Assembly: GCA_964625615.1 (NCBI GenBank)
Contig: CAZVDU010000176.1
Location: 1-7,607, forward strand
Direction: 5' to 3'
Source of the DNA: M269 sp964625615
GTDB lineage: Bacteria; Pseudomonadota; Gammaproteobacteria; Enterobacterales; Alteromonadaceae
Length of the DNA: 7,607 bases
A program made the translations under genes and the position numbers. Below the pieces are notes generated by a model. That model ran no database searches and was not told where the DNA came from. It worked only from the letters and a program-made list of their open reading frames with translations. Of this stretch, positions 1 to 6,560 are shown piece by piece (positions within the stretch are counted from its first letter, which is position 1; the number at the start of each line of letters is the position of its first letter).

Positions 1-582
1 CAACAAGCTCAGCAAAGTGAACAAATAATGTTTTTCATTGCAGGCATGTTGATGGTCTTTATCTTGTTGGCGGTGCCATTAAAGAGCTACTCTCAACCTC
101 TTATCATTATGTCTGTCATCCCATTTAGCTTAACGGGTGCTATTTGGGGGCATTATTTATTTGGTTTAGACTTAAGCACAATGTCATTGTTTGGCCTAAT
201 AGCAGCGGCAGGGGTTGTTATTAACGATAGCTTGGTCATGATTGATTTTGTTAATCAACGCCGTCGTGAAGGCTACGCCATTAAAGAGTCTGTTATTGAA
301 GCTGGATGTGCGCGTTTCAGAGCTATTACGTTGACGTCAATTACCACATTTGTGGGTGTATTACCCATTATGTTTGAAACCAGCCTTCAGGCGCGATTTG
401 TAATACCAATGGCCGTAGCGCTTGGCTTTGCAGTACTTTATGCTACATTGGTGACGTTAGTGCTAATACCTTGTCTGTATTTGATATTGGGCGACCTAAG
501 GCTGTTTTTCTCAAAACCTTATCGTATGGTTTTCAAGAAAAAGGTTTCGGCAGAACCTTTAGTTGAGCAAATAGGTAGCTAA
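1..582 (+). CDS. RND-family efflux pump inner-membrane permease, C-terminal part (5' end outside window)
   Basis: The frame is open from base 1, so this is the last 193 residues of a protein of probably about 1,000-1,050 residues; the ATG at 28 is internal. RND permeases are inner-membrane trimers that use the proton gradient to export drugs, detergents or other amphiphiles through a periplasmic adaptor and an outer-membrane channel. Counting from the first visible residue, hydrophobic segments at about 11-27, 34-54, 62-84, 108-125 and 134-163 correspond to TM8-TM12 of AcrB. The TM10 pattern (GLIAAAGVVINDSLVMIDF) and TM11 pattern (ITLTSITTFVGVLPIMF) are typical of the HAE1/AcrB side of the family. 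The AcrB Lys940 position is Asn75 here, while the Arg971 and Thr978 equivalents are kept. A basic tail of about 30 residues follows TM12. Substrate cannot be inferred. No adaptor gene is visible downstream, so any partner must lie upstream. Confidence 0.93.
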   Translation, partial: QQAQQSEQIMFFIAGMLMVFILLAVPLKSYSQPLIIMSVIPFSLTGAIWGHYLFGLDLSTMSLFGLIAAAGVVINDSLVMIDFVNQRRREGYAIKESVIEAGCARFRAITLTSITTFVGVLPIMFETSLQARFVIPMAVALGFAVLYATLVTLVLIPCLYLILGDLRLFFSKPYRMVFKKKVSAEPLVEQIGS

Positions 583-610
583 TTTTAGCGTTAAAAAGAG
601 AGTTGAAGAG

Positions 611-641
611 AAAGGCCATTCATTGTGAATGGCCTTTTTTT
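611..641 (+). terminator. Strong intrinsic terminator after the RND pump gene
   Basis: An 11-bp perfect stem (AAAGGCCATTC at 611-621 with GAATGGCCTTT at 627-637) encloses a 5-base loop (ATTGT) and runs into seven T residues at 635-641. It lies 28 bases past the pump stop codon. It also sits downstream of the convergent ydgA-like gene (stop at 661-663). Read on the minus strand, the stem is followed by TTTCTCTT, a poorer U tract, so it may act in both directions but favours the plus strand. Confidence 0.9.
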
Positions 642-660
642 GTGTATGTATTAGGGCTTG

Positions 661-2079
661 TTAGAAAGGTAATGGCATAGGGTTGCCATTTAATTGTGCT
701 TGACCGTCTTTCAAGCTAAAAATCATCTGATAGCCGCTATCAGTTTCTGTCAGCATTCCCTGTTGGCCTATTGTATCCAGTACGATTTGTGCTTGTTGTG
801 AAGCAATATTTTGTAGTTCTTCTTCACTCATTTGAGCTGCATCCGGGTTTGCTTTCAGTTGATTAAGGACTGATAATTCTGCACTCCATAACGCAACACT
901 TCCGTCCATTTTTATATCGGCATCAGCTATAGCATGTGAAAGCCAAAATTTAGGATCTTCCAATGTTTCAGGAAGCTCTTCTATGCCAACTAACTTAGTT
1001 AAAACTTTGCCTTCGAAACCTCCATCATTGATTTTGCCTGAAAACGCAGAAATATTTATCTCGGGGTCTGCTTTCAATTGTGTGATTAATTCGTTTTGTA
1101 CAAGGTTCTGTATTGCCTCGATATTATCAGCTGGGTTTTGCGCTGCTTGTTGATAGGCTTCCATAAACGACTTTTCTATATTGTTGACGTCTGTTACCAA
1201 CAATATATTGTCGAGTTTAAGATCTTTGGCGGAAAGACTTTCAAGCTTGTAGCTGATACTCATATCCATCAGTGAACCAGCGTCATTCTTATCTGTTGTT
1301 GCGTCAATTGACAGCTTGGTTAGACTGGTCTTTTCTTGAGTTCCAGTTGTTGTTGCATCCACTGATGCGATGCTAAAGACGCCTTTAGAGTCGTACAAAG
1401 GGTTAGTGAATATCTCCAACCAATTTTGTTCTAAAGAAGAATCAACAGAAATCCCTTTCATATCAATGTCTAAAAAAGGCATTTTTCCCGTTATTTGTGA
1501 AGTACTCCCGGTATATTTGGCATTATCTGAAGTCATGAGGCCAGCGCCTTCCCAGCCGCTAAATTGCCAATCAATATCTTGCTCAGAGTTTACATAATTG
1601 AAAGTTGGTATTTTGTCCTTAAATGTCACCAAACCAGATAGACTAACAGACCCTCGTACAGAATATAGGCTTTCGCCTTGAGCATATTCTAGGTGCTCCC
1701 TAAAAACGTCATTGTCCACATCTAAAGTCCAGTTAGCCATGCCTACAGATAGACCATTCTGGGTCAAAATGGGGCCATGCTGTGCTTTTATTTCAATGTC
1801 AGTATTGAATTGCCCGAGTGTCTCAAAAACGGAAGGGGCATCAGAATACTGTTCTTCCCCAAATTCCGCGAAGTACTCAGGGTCATAGCCAACATTAATA
1901 ATAATAGTGCTATTGAACCATCCATCATCCAGGCTAACGATTGTTGCTTTGCTACCTGGTTGTTCATTTATTTGATGAACAATAGATTGGATTTGTTGAT
2001 TGATGTTGTTGCCGATAAATTTGGGGACAATACAGCAAGCTGATGCGATAACCGCGATAGGTATCATGACTTTTTTCAT
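661..2079 (-). CDS. ydgA: YdgA family protein (DUF945), membrane-anchored
   Basis: This 472-residue protein resembles E. coli YdgA (about 500 residues; DUF945), an inner-membrane-associated protein with no settled biochemical function. Residues 4-20 form a single hydrophobic segment after MKK, acting as a signal anchor, so the rest is expected in the periplasm. The body has the family character: an early stretch around GWFNSTIIINVGYDPE (53-68), a HGP motif near residue 105, many short beta-strand-like segments rich in Asp, Asn and Ser, and a closing segment with LNGNPMPLPF at the C-terminus. The start is well supported: AAGGA at 2087-2091 lies 7 bases before the ATG. An ASAC sequence at residues 12-15 looks faintly like a lipobox but lacks Leu/Val/Ile at -3, so a membrane anchor is more likely. 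The gene is divergent from ydiJ and convergent with the RND gene. Family assignment is from remembered motifs; function is unknown. Confidence 0.82.
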   Translation of the reverse strand: MKKVMIPIAVIASACCIVPKFIGNNINQQIQSIVHQINEQPGSKATIVSLDDGWFNSTIIINVGYDPEYFAEFGEEQYSDAPSVFETLGQFNTDIEIKAQHGPILTQNGLSVGMANWTLDVDNDVFREHLEYAQGESLYSVRGSVSLSGLVTFKDKIPTFNYVNSEQDIDWQFSGWEGAGLMTSDNAKYTGSTSQITGKMPFLDIDMKGISVDSSLEQNWLEIFTNPLYDSKGVFSIASVDATTTGTQEKTSLTKLSIDATTDKNDAGSLMDMSISYKLESLSAKDLKLDNILLVTDVNNIEKSFMEAYQQAAQNPADNIEAIQNLVQNELITQLKADPEINISAFSGKINDGGFEGKVLTKLVGIEELPETLEDPKFWLSHAIADADIKMDGSVALWSAELSVLNQLKANPDAAQMSEEELQNIASQQAQIVLDTIGQQGMLTETDSGYQMIFSLKDGQAQLNGNPMPLPF

Positions 2080-2314
2080 TCATACATCCTTGTTTTTGGA
2101 AAGTTAAATAGTTAAAACCAGTCTTATCAATGTGAATTGCTATTGCAACTGGGCAGACCAGATATGTTACACGATCTTGCTTAATAATTCGATCATATTA
2201 CTTTTTAGTAGGTTACTGAAACATAAATTGGGTATAAATGCAGTGTGAGGGACATTCAATCAGCTTCTCATATGATGTATAGTTGGCTGTAACTTCCGTC
2301 AGTTAAAATCTCGC
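2080..2314. other. Divergent intergenic region between ydgA and ydiJ
   Basis: These 235 bases must hold the promoters of both flanking genes. They are AT-rich and contain no reading frame of note, hairpin terminator or recognisable riboswitch. On the plus strand, the best promoter-like pair is at 2249-2276 (listed separately). On the minus strand, towards ydgA, there are several -35-like hexamers (TTGCAA, TTCACA and TTGATA between about 2125 and 2150), but none has a well-spaced good -10, so no ydgA promoter is called. A TGTGA half-site at 2131-2135 lacks its TCACA partner. Confidence 0.6.
2249..2276 (+). promoter_or_regulatory. Candidate sigma-70 promoter for ydiJ
   Basis: GGGACA (2249-2254, 4 of 6 matches to TTGACA) and TATGAT (2271-2276, 5 of 6 matches to TATAAT) are separated by 16 bases. 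Transcription would start near 2283, giving a leader of about 30 bases before the ydiJ ATG. A second -10-like TATAAA at 2233-2238 has no good -35 partner. This is pattern matching only. Confidence 0.35.
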
Positions 2315-5209
2315 ATGATCCCCGTAGTAGAATCTAAATCGTCGCTTGACCAATCATATTTGTTGTTTCTAGAGGAACTAAAACATTCTTCCTTTACTGG
2401 TGATGTTGAAATGACTTACGCGAGCCGCTTGGCAGTCGCTACAGACAATAGTGTTTATCAACAGTTACCTCAAGCCGTTCTATTGCCTAAAACGACAGAG
2501 GATGTTGTGTGCATAGGAAAACTGGCTGCGACCCATCAAGTGGTGAAGTTCAGCCCAAGGGGTGGCGGTACAGGTACAAATGGTCAATCACTGACATCTG
2601 GCATTGTTGTTGATATGTCTCGTTATATGAAGAACATTATTGAGATAAACGTTGAAGAGCGGTGGGTAAAGGTGCAATCAGGTGTTGTTAAAGATGCTCT
2701 GAATGATTTCCTCAAACCTTATGGATTCTTTTTCTCACCTGACCTATCGACCAGTAATAGGGCAACAATAGGTGGCATGATCAACACAGATGCTTCTGGA
2801 CAAGGCTCTCTTGTTTACGGGAAAACCAGTGACCATGTACTTGGTTTATCCTCTGTTCTAGCTGATGGAACTTTGTTGAACACGGCTCCTATGAACCTGG
2901 AAGATACTAAACAACTTGCACAGAGCCGGTATGGTGATCTGTGTCAGCAGTTGATTGAAACTTGCAGAGGTAAAAGGGAAACAATTCTGGCTAAATTTCC
3001 GCGCCTTAATCGCTTTTTAACGGGTTACGATTTAGAGCATGCTATATCAGATGATTTGGTAACCTTAGATGTAAGCCGTGTTATTGCAGGCTCTGAAGGT
3101 TCTTTAGCATTTGTTACCGAAGCCAAACTGAATATTACGCCAATTCCAAAATACAAAGCATTAGTCAATATTAAATATGATTCATTCGAATCAGCGTTGC
3201 GTCATGCACCTAGTATGGTTGAAGCAAAAGCGACGTCAGTTGAAACTGTTGATAGCAATGTTCTCAATTTGGCAAAAAAAGATATCGTTTGGCATTCAGT
3301 GAAGAACTTGATCAGTGATGTTCCTGACAAAGATATCATGGGGCTTAATATTGTTGAGTATACGAGTGAAGAGCTTGATGATATTGAGCAGAGAATATCG
3401 GTGCTTAGTCACTCATTAAATGATGCGTCAACGAATAACGAACATGGTGTTATCGGCTATCAGATTACTTACGATTTGGCTGATATCAGCCGAATCTATA
3501 CCATGCGAAAGAAAGCAGTTGGTTTGTTAGGCAAAGCCAAAGGTTGGGAGAAGCCAATTGCTTTTGCTGAGGACACGGCCGTCCCTCCAGAAAACCTTGC
3601 TGATTTCATTATGGAATTTAGAGCCTTATTAGATGAAAAAGGGCTTTACTACGGTATGTTTGGTCANNNNNNNNNNNNNNNNNNNNNNNNNNNNNNNNNN
3701 NNNNNNNNNNNNNNNNNNNNNNNNNNNNNNNNNNNNNNNNNNNNNNNNNNNNNNNNNNNNNNNNNNCATAATCAGATGAATCCCGGAAAAATATGCACGC
3801 CTTTAGCGTCAGAAGAATCATTAGTCAGAGTGTCTGATCCCAAACGTGGCCACTTTGATAAACAGATCCCTATTGAAGTTCGCAATAGTTTTGAGCCAGC
3901 AATGAGCTGCAACGGCAATGGATTGTGCTTTAACTATGATACGAAAAGTCCGATGTGCCCTTCGAGTAAAATTACCGCTGACAGGCGTCACAGCCCTAAA
4001 GGGCGAGCGGGTATTATGCGCGAATGGTTGCGCCTAGTGAGTCAAACAGATTACGATTTGATGAATAAAGGAGTAGAAGAGCGATCGTCTTGGTTTACAC
4101 GTTGGTCAAACAGTGTAAATCAAGAGACAAAAAATGACTTTTCTCATGAGGTTATGGAAGCAATGGACGGATGTTTGGCATGTAAAGCGTGTGCGACTCA
4201 ATGTCCGGTTAATGTTGACGTACCGAGCTTTAGAGCGAGGTTTTTACAACTCTATTATCAGCGCTATAGCAGGCCTTTGAAAGATTACTTGGTTGCTAAT
4301 ATAGAGGCTATGGCACCAATGATGGCTCGCTTTCCAACATTCATTAATAGCTTTTTGAAGCAACCCTGGATGCAGAAAATACTTGAGAAAACACTAGGGT
4401 ATGTTGATACGCCGATATTGTCTTCACCTACACTGAAGCAACGAAGTGAAAAGCTAGGTAATAGAACCTTTGATTTAAAGGCCTTACGTGATTTATCTGA
4501 AGAGCAAAAACAGAAGACACTGTTAATTGTACAAGATCCGTTCACCAGTTTTTATGATGCGCAAGTTGTTGAAGATCTTGTCGTGTTAAGCCGTAAACTT
4601 GGTATTAATGCTGTTTTATTGCCGTTCAAACCTAACGGGAAACCTCAGCATGTGAAAGGCTTTCTGGAAGAGTTTGCTAAAACTGCAAAATCTTCGGCAG
4701 ATTTCCTTAATCAACTACATGAACTTAATATACCTATGGTGGGCGTTGATCCTTCAATGGTACTTTGCTATCGCGATGAGTATGTTAAAGCGCTTGGAGA
4801 GTCTCGAGGGCAGTTTAACGTTAATTTAGTGCATGAGTGGCTTTATCAAAAGCTAGGCGAGCTTCCTCATATTCAATTGAATGCTGATGTATTTGCACTA
4901 TTTGGACATTGTACGGAAAAGACAGCTTTGCCAAAGAGTGAACAGCAATGGCAGCAAATTTTTGAACACTTTGGTTTGCAACTAGACATTGTTAGTGTTG
5001 GCTGTTGCGGTATGGCCGGAACTTATGGGCATGAAGCTAGTCACTTTGAGCATTCGAAAGGAATATATGCATTAAGTTGGCAAAGTCCAATAAACCAGCT
5101 GTCTCCTAGGCAGGTTTTGGCAACGGGATATTCATGTAGGAGCCAAGTCAAACGTTTCGAAAAGTTCGCACCAAAACACCCGTTACAAATTCTTAGTGAT
5201 TTACTTTAG
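2315..5209 (+). CDS. ydiJ: YdiJ-type FAD/iron-sulfur oxidoreductase (D-2-hydroxyglutarate dehydrogenase family), with an internal assembly gap
   Basis: This long, fused flavin and Fe-S enzyme closely matches E. coli YdiJ (about 1,018 residues), reported to oxidise D-2-hydroxyglutarate to 2-oxoglutarate. Numbering below includes 34 unknown residues for the N run. The FAD-binding domain (FAD_binding_4) spans about 45-185, with the flavin loop PRGGGTGTNGQ at 81-91 and TIGGMINTDASGQGSLVYGK at 151-170. The FAD-oxidase C-terminal domain follows from about 250 to 500 and is interrupted by the gap. The Fe-S region has Cys532, 538 and 548 (CNGNGLC...MCP) and the classical C-x2-C-x2-C-x3-CP at Cys620, 623, 626 and 630. 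The C-terminal CCG-type region carries FGHC (Cys866) and VGCCGMAGTYGHE (Cys897-898). All expected ligand cysteines outside the gap are present. The start is the first ATG after an in-frame TGA and gives MIP, as in E. coli, although no clear Shine-Dalgarno is visible. The protein is probably cytoplasmic; its electron acceptor is not evident from sequence. Confidence 0.95.
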   Translation: MIPVVESKSSLDQSYLLFLEELKHSSFTGDVEMTYASRLAVATDNSVYQQLPQAVLLPKTTEDVVCIGKLAATHQVVKFSPRGGGTGTNGQSLTSGIVVDMSRYMKNIIEINVEERWVKVQSGVVKDALNDFLKPYGFFFSPDLSTSNRATIGGMINTDASGQGSLVYGKTSDHVLGLSSVLADGTLLNTAPMNLEDTKQLAQSRYGDLCQQLIETCRGKRETILAKFPRLNRFLTGYDLEHAISDDLVTLDVSRVIAGSEGSLAFVTEAKLNITPIPKYKALVNIKYDSFESALRHAPSMVEAKATSVETVDSNVLNLAKKDIVWHSVKNLISDVPDKDIMGLNIVEYTSEELDDIEQRISVLSHSLNDASTNNEHGVIGYQITYDLADISRIYTMRKKAVGLLGKAKGWEKPIAFAEDTAVPPENLADFIMEFRALLDEKGLYYGMFGXXXXXXXXXXXXXXXXXXXXXXXXXXXXXXXXXXHNQMNPGKICTPLASEESLVRVSDPKRGHFDKQIPIEVRNSFEPAMSCNGNGLCFNYDTKSPMCPSSKITADRRHSPKGRAGIMREWLRLVSQTDYDLMNKGVEERSSWFTRWSNSVNQETKNDFSHEVMEAMDGCLACKACATQCPVNVDVPSFRARFLQLYYQRYSRPLKDYLVANIEAMAPMMARFPTFINSFLKQPWMQKILEKTLGYVDTPILSSPTLKQRSEKLGNRTFDLKALRDLSEEQKQKTLLIVQDPFTSFYDAQVVEDLVVLSRKLGINAVLLPFKPNGKPQHVKGFLEEFAKTAKSSADFLNQLHELNIPMVGVDPSMVLCYRDEYVKALGESRGQFNVNLVHEWLYQKLGELPHIQLNADVFALFGHCTEKTALPKSEQQWQQIFEHFGLQLDIVSVGCCGMAGTYGHEASHFEHSKGIYALSWQSPINQLSPRQVLATGYSCRSQVKRFEKFAPKHPLQILSDLL
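3667..3766. other. Assembly gap: exactly 100 N inside ydiJ
   Basis: A run of exactly 100 unknown bases separates the YYGMFG sequence (ending with the partial codon CA at 3665-3666) from HNQMNPGKIC (starting at 3767). One hundred is a usual placeholder for a gap of unknown length. By comparison with E. coli YdiJ as remembered, about 75 residues (roughly 226 bases) lie between these points, so the true gap is probably more than twice as long. The frame is kept because 100 and 226 leave the same remainder on division by 3. The missing part should include conserved elements of the FAD-oxidase C-terminal domain, namely the VDAGVLHVRP-like and GEHGKG-like motifs. Confidence 0.97.
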
Positions 5210-5335
5210 GGCTTGTGGAATTTTCATGTTTAATTTTTCAGCAGTTTGTTTGCGTTTTGGGCAGGCCTGTAAATCTTTGACGCGATTGAAACGCGTTTAT
5301 GTAGAATAAAATTTGAACATAAAGATCAACAGGTA

Positions 5336-6490
5336 TTAATCAAAATACCAATAACCGAGATTGATTAAGGTTGTTAGTAATTGCTGAAACTCTTTGTTAT
5401 GAATGGCTTCATTGTTAGTCTGAGCATCATAGTGTTGTGTTGCTAATAGCTGTTCGGTACTACCCTGTATGTTACGCGAAAGATGAAAGGCATTTTTTTC
5501 AATATAAAATGTGAAGGTATCTTTCTGTGAGACAGCGTTTTCTTCTAAATAAACCGGCTTTACGCCACCGAGTCGAGTAAGTCGCCCGCCTTGAGTTAAG
5601 TGTGCCGCAATATCTTCAGGCAGATAGGCTTCTTCTGACGAGAATGGTTGAGTTTCAACTTGATTGTAGCTGGCTACTCGCGCGAAGAATTCTGTATAGG
5701 CATCAGAATTTATCCATTCTTTTAATAAGTCACGGGTAGCATTTATTTCTGATTCGTTAATCTGAGCTGGATTCTTTCTGCTCTTCATTGCTGGATCTTG
5801 ATACCGTTCTCCAATGAAGTTGCTATCAAGCATAAAGTCTGCGATGTTTTCAAATAGCTGCCTTTGGTCTGGTGCCCTAAATCCTATCGAATAATTCATG
5901 CATTCATTTTCTGCAACACCGTTATGTGGGAAACCAGGGGGAATGTAGATTATATCGCCGGGCTCAAGTACTTCGTCAATTATTGGGTCAAAGCCTTCTA
6001 TTTGCGTAAGTTTGGGGTGTGGGTATATTGTTTCATATTGACCACGCTCGCCTACCTGCCATCGACGTTTGCCTTTCCCTTGAATAATGAAGACATCATA
6101 TTGGTCGAGATGGGGACCAACGCCCGCGCCTGCGACGGAGTAACTCACCATTAAATCATCGATACGCCAGTTAGGAATGAAACTAAATAAATTAAGTAAG
6201 GGTTGTGTATCTTGTATAAGGTGCTCAACACCTTGAACGAGAAGTGTCCATTTGTCCTTGCAATAATTTTCGAACTCGTTAAAAGGCCCTTGGGTCATCG
6301 TCCATTGTTGGCCACAACGACTTATAATCCTTGAATCCATGCCTTCTTCTAGTGCGAGTCCAGCAAGGTCGTTTTCATCAATTGGATCAATAAAACTATC
6401 GATGGCGCCTTTTAATATGACAGGCTTTTTTTGCCAATAAGTAGCAATAAAGGCCTTCGCGTCAAAGTTAGTTAATTTGTAGTGTGACAT
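5336..6490 (-). CDS. roxA: Ribosomal protein L16 3-hydroxylase (RoxA/YcfD; JmjC-type 2-oxoglutarate oxygenase)
   Basis: RoxA is an Fe(II)- and 2-oxoglutarate-dependent oxygenase that hydroxylates an arginine of ribosomal protein L16 (Arg81 in E. coli). This 384-residue protein matches E. coli YcfD (373 residues) along its length. The JmjC/cupin core contains the iron triad His127-x-Asp129 (GPHLDQYDVF) and His189 (IPPGFPH), equivalent to E. coli His125, Asp127 and His187. Arg142 in GKGKRRW matches the 2-oxoglutarate-binding Arg140. NWRIDDLMVS, LEPGDIIYIPPGFPH and MNYSIGFRAP are further family signatures. The C-terminal part ends in LGYWYFD, as in the family, consistent with the dimerisation and winged-helix region. 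I chose the ATG at 6488-6490 because MSHYKL aligns with the E. coli start; the frame extends to a TTG at 6545-6547 and another ATG at 6503-6505. No strong Shine-Dalgarno marks any of these. The cyclase gene lies 70 bases upstream on the same strand. Confidence 0.95.
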   Translation of the reverse strand: MSHYKLTNFDAKAFIATYWQKKPVILKGAIDSFIDPIDENDLAGLALEEGMDSRIISRCGQQWTMTQGPFNEFENYCKDKWTLLVQGVEHLIQDTQPLLNLFSFIPNWRIDDLMVSYSVAGAGVGPHLDQYDVFIIQGKGKRRWQVGERGQYETIYPHPKLTQIEGFDPIIDEVLEPGDIIYIPPGFPHNGVAENECMNYSIGFRAPDQRQLFENIADFMLDSNFIGERYQDPAMKSRKNPAQINESEINATRDLLKEWINSDAYTEFFARVASYNQVETQPFSSEEAYLPEDIAAHLTQGGRLTRLGGVKPVYLEENAVSQKDTFTFYIEKNAFHLSRNIQGSTEQLLATQHYDAQTNNEAIHNKEFQQLLTTLINLGYWYFD

Positions 6491-6560
6491 TAAATATATT
6501 CTCATTGATTGTTGGAGCAATTGGTCTTTGCTTTTTATATCCAGCAAAAGTCTACTAACT

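Noticed and set aside
651..661. TTAGGGCTTGT occurs here and again at 5206-5216, both near gene ends.
   Set aside because: Several 11-base repeats are expected by chance in a window of this size, and the flanking bases do not match.
1370..2043. Plus-strand open frames at 1370-1597 and 1777-2043.
   Set aside because: They lie entirely opposite the ydgA coding sequence, have no family features and are shadows of that gene.
2035..2070. Possible lipoprotein signal (ASAC) at the YdgA N-terminus.
   Set aside because: The -3 residue is Ala rather than Leu/Val/Ile, and the family is normally membrane-anchored.
2131..2147. Possible CRP site beginning TGTGA between ydgA and ydiJ.
   Set aside because: The second half reads ATTGC rather than TCACA, leaving only a half-site; no case for cAMP control.
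3618..3821. Minus-strand open frame spanning the N run.
   Set aside because: It exists only because unknown bases cannot encode stops, and it is antisense to conserved ydiJ sequence.
4285..4545. Minus-strand open frame opposite ydiJ.
   Set aside because: The plus-strand frame is a clear continuation of ydiJ, and the antisense product has no recognisable features.
5280..5296. ACGCG/CGCGT hairpin with a 7-base loop between the convergent ydiJ and roxA genes.
   Set aside because: The stem is only 5 bp and there is no real T tract on either strand, so it is not called as a terminator.
5332..5349. GGTATT/AATACC inverted repeat with a 6-base loop overlapping the roxA stop codon.
   Set aside because: The short AT-rich stem is not followed by a T run on the minus strand and could easily occur by chance.
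5864..6154. Plus-strand open frame opposite roxA.
   Set aside because: It overlaps the most conserved catalytic part of roxA and is a shadow frame.
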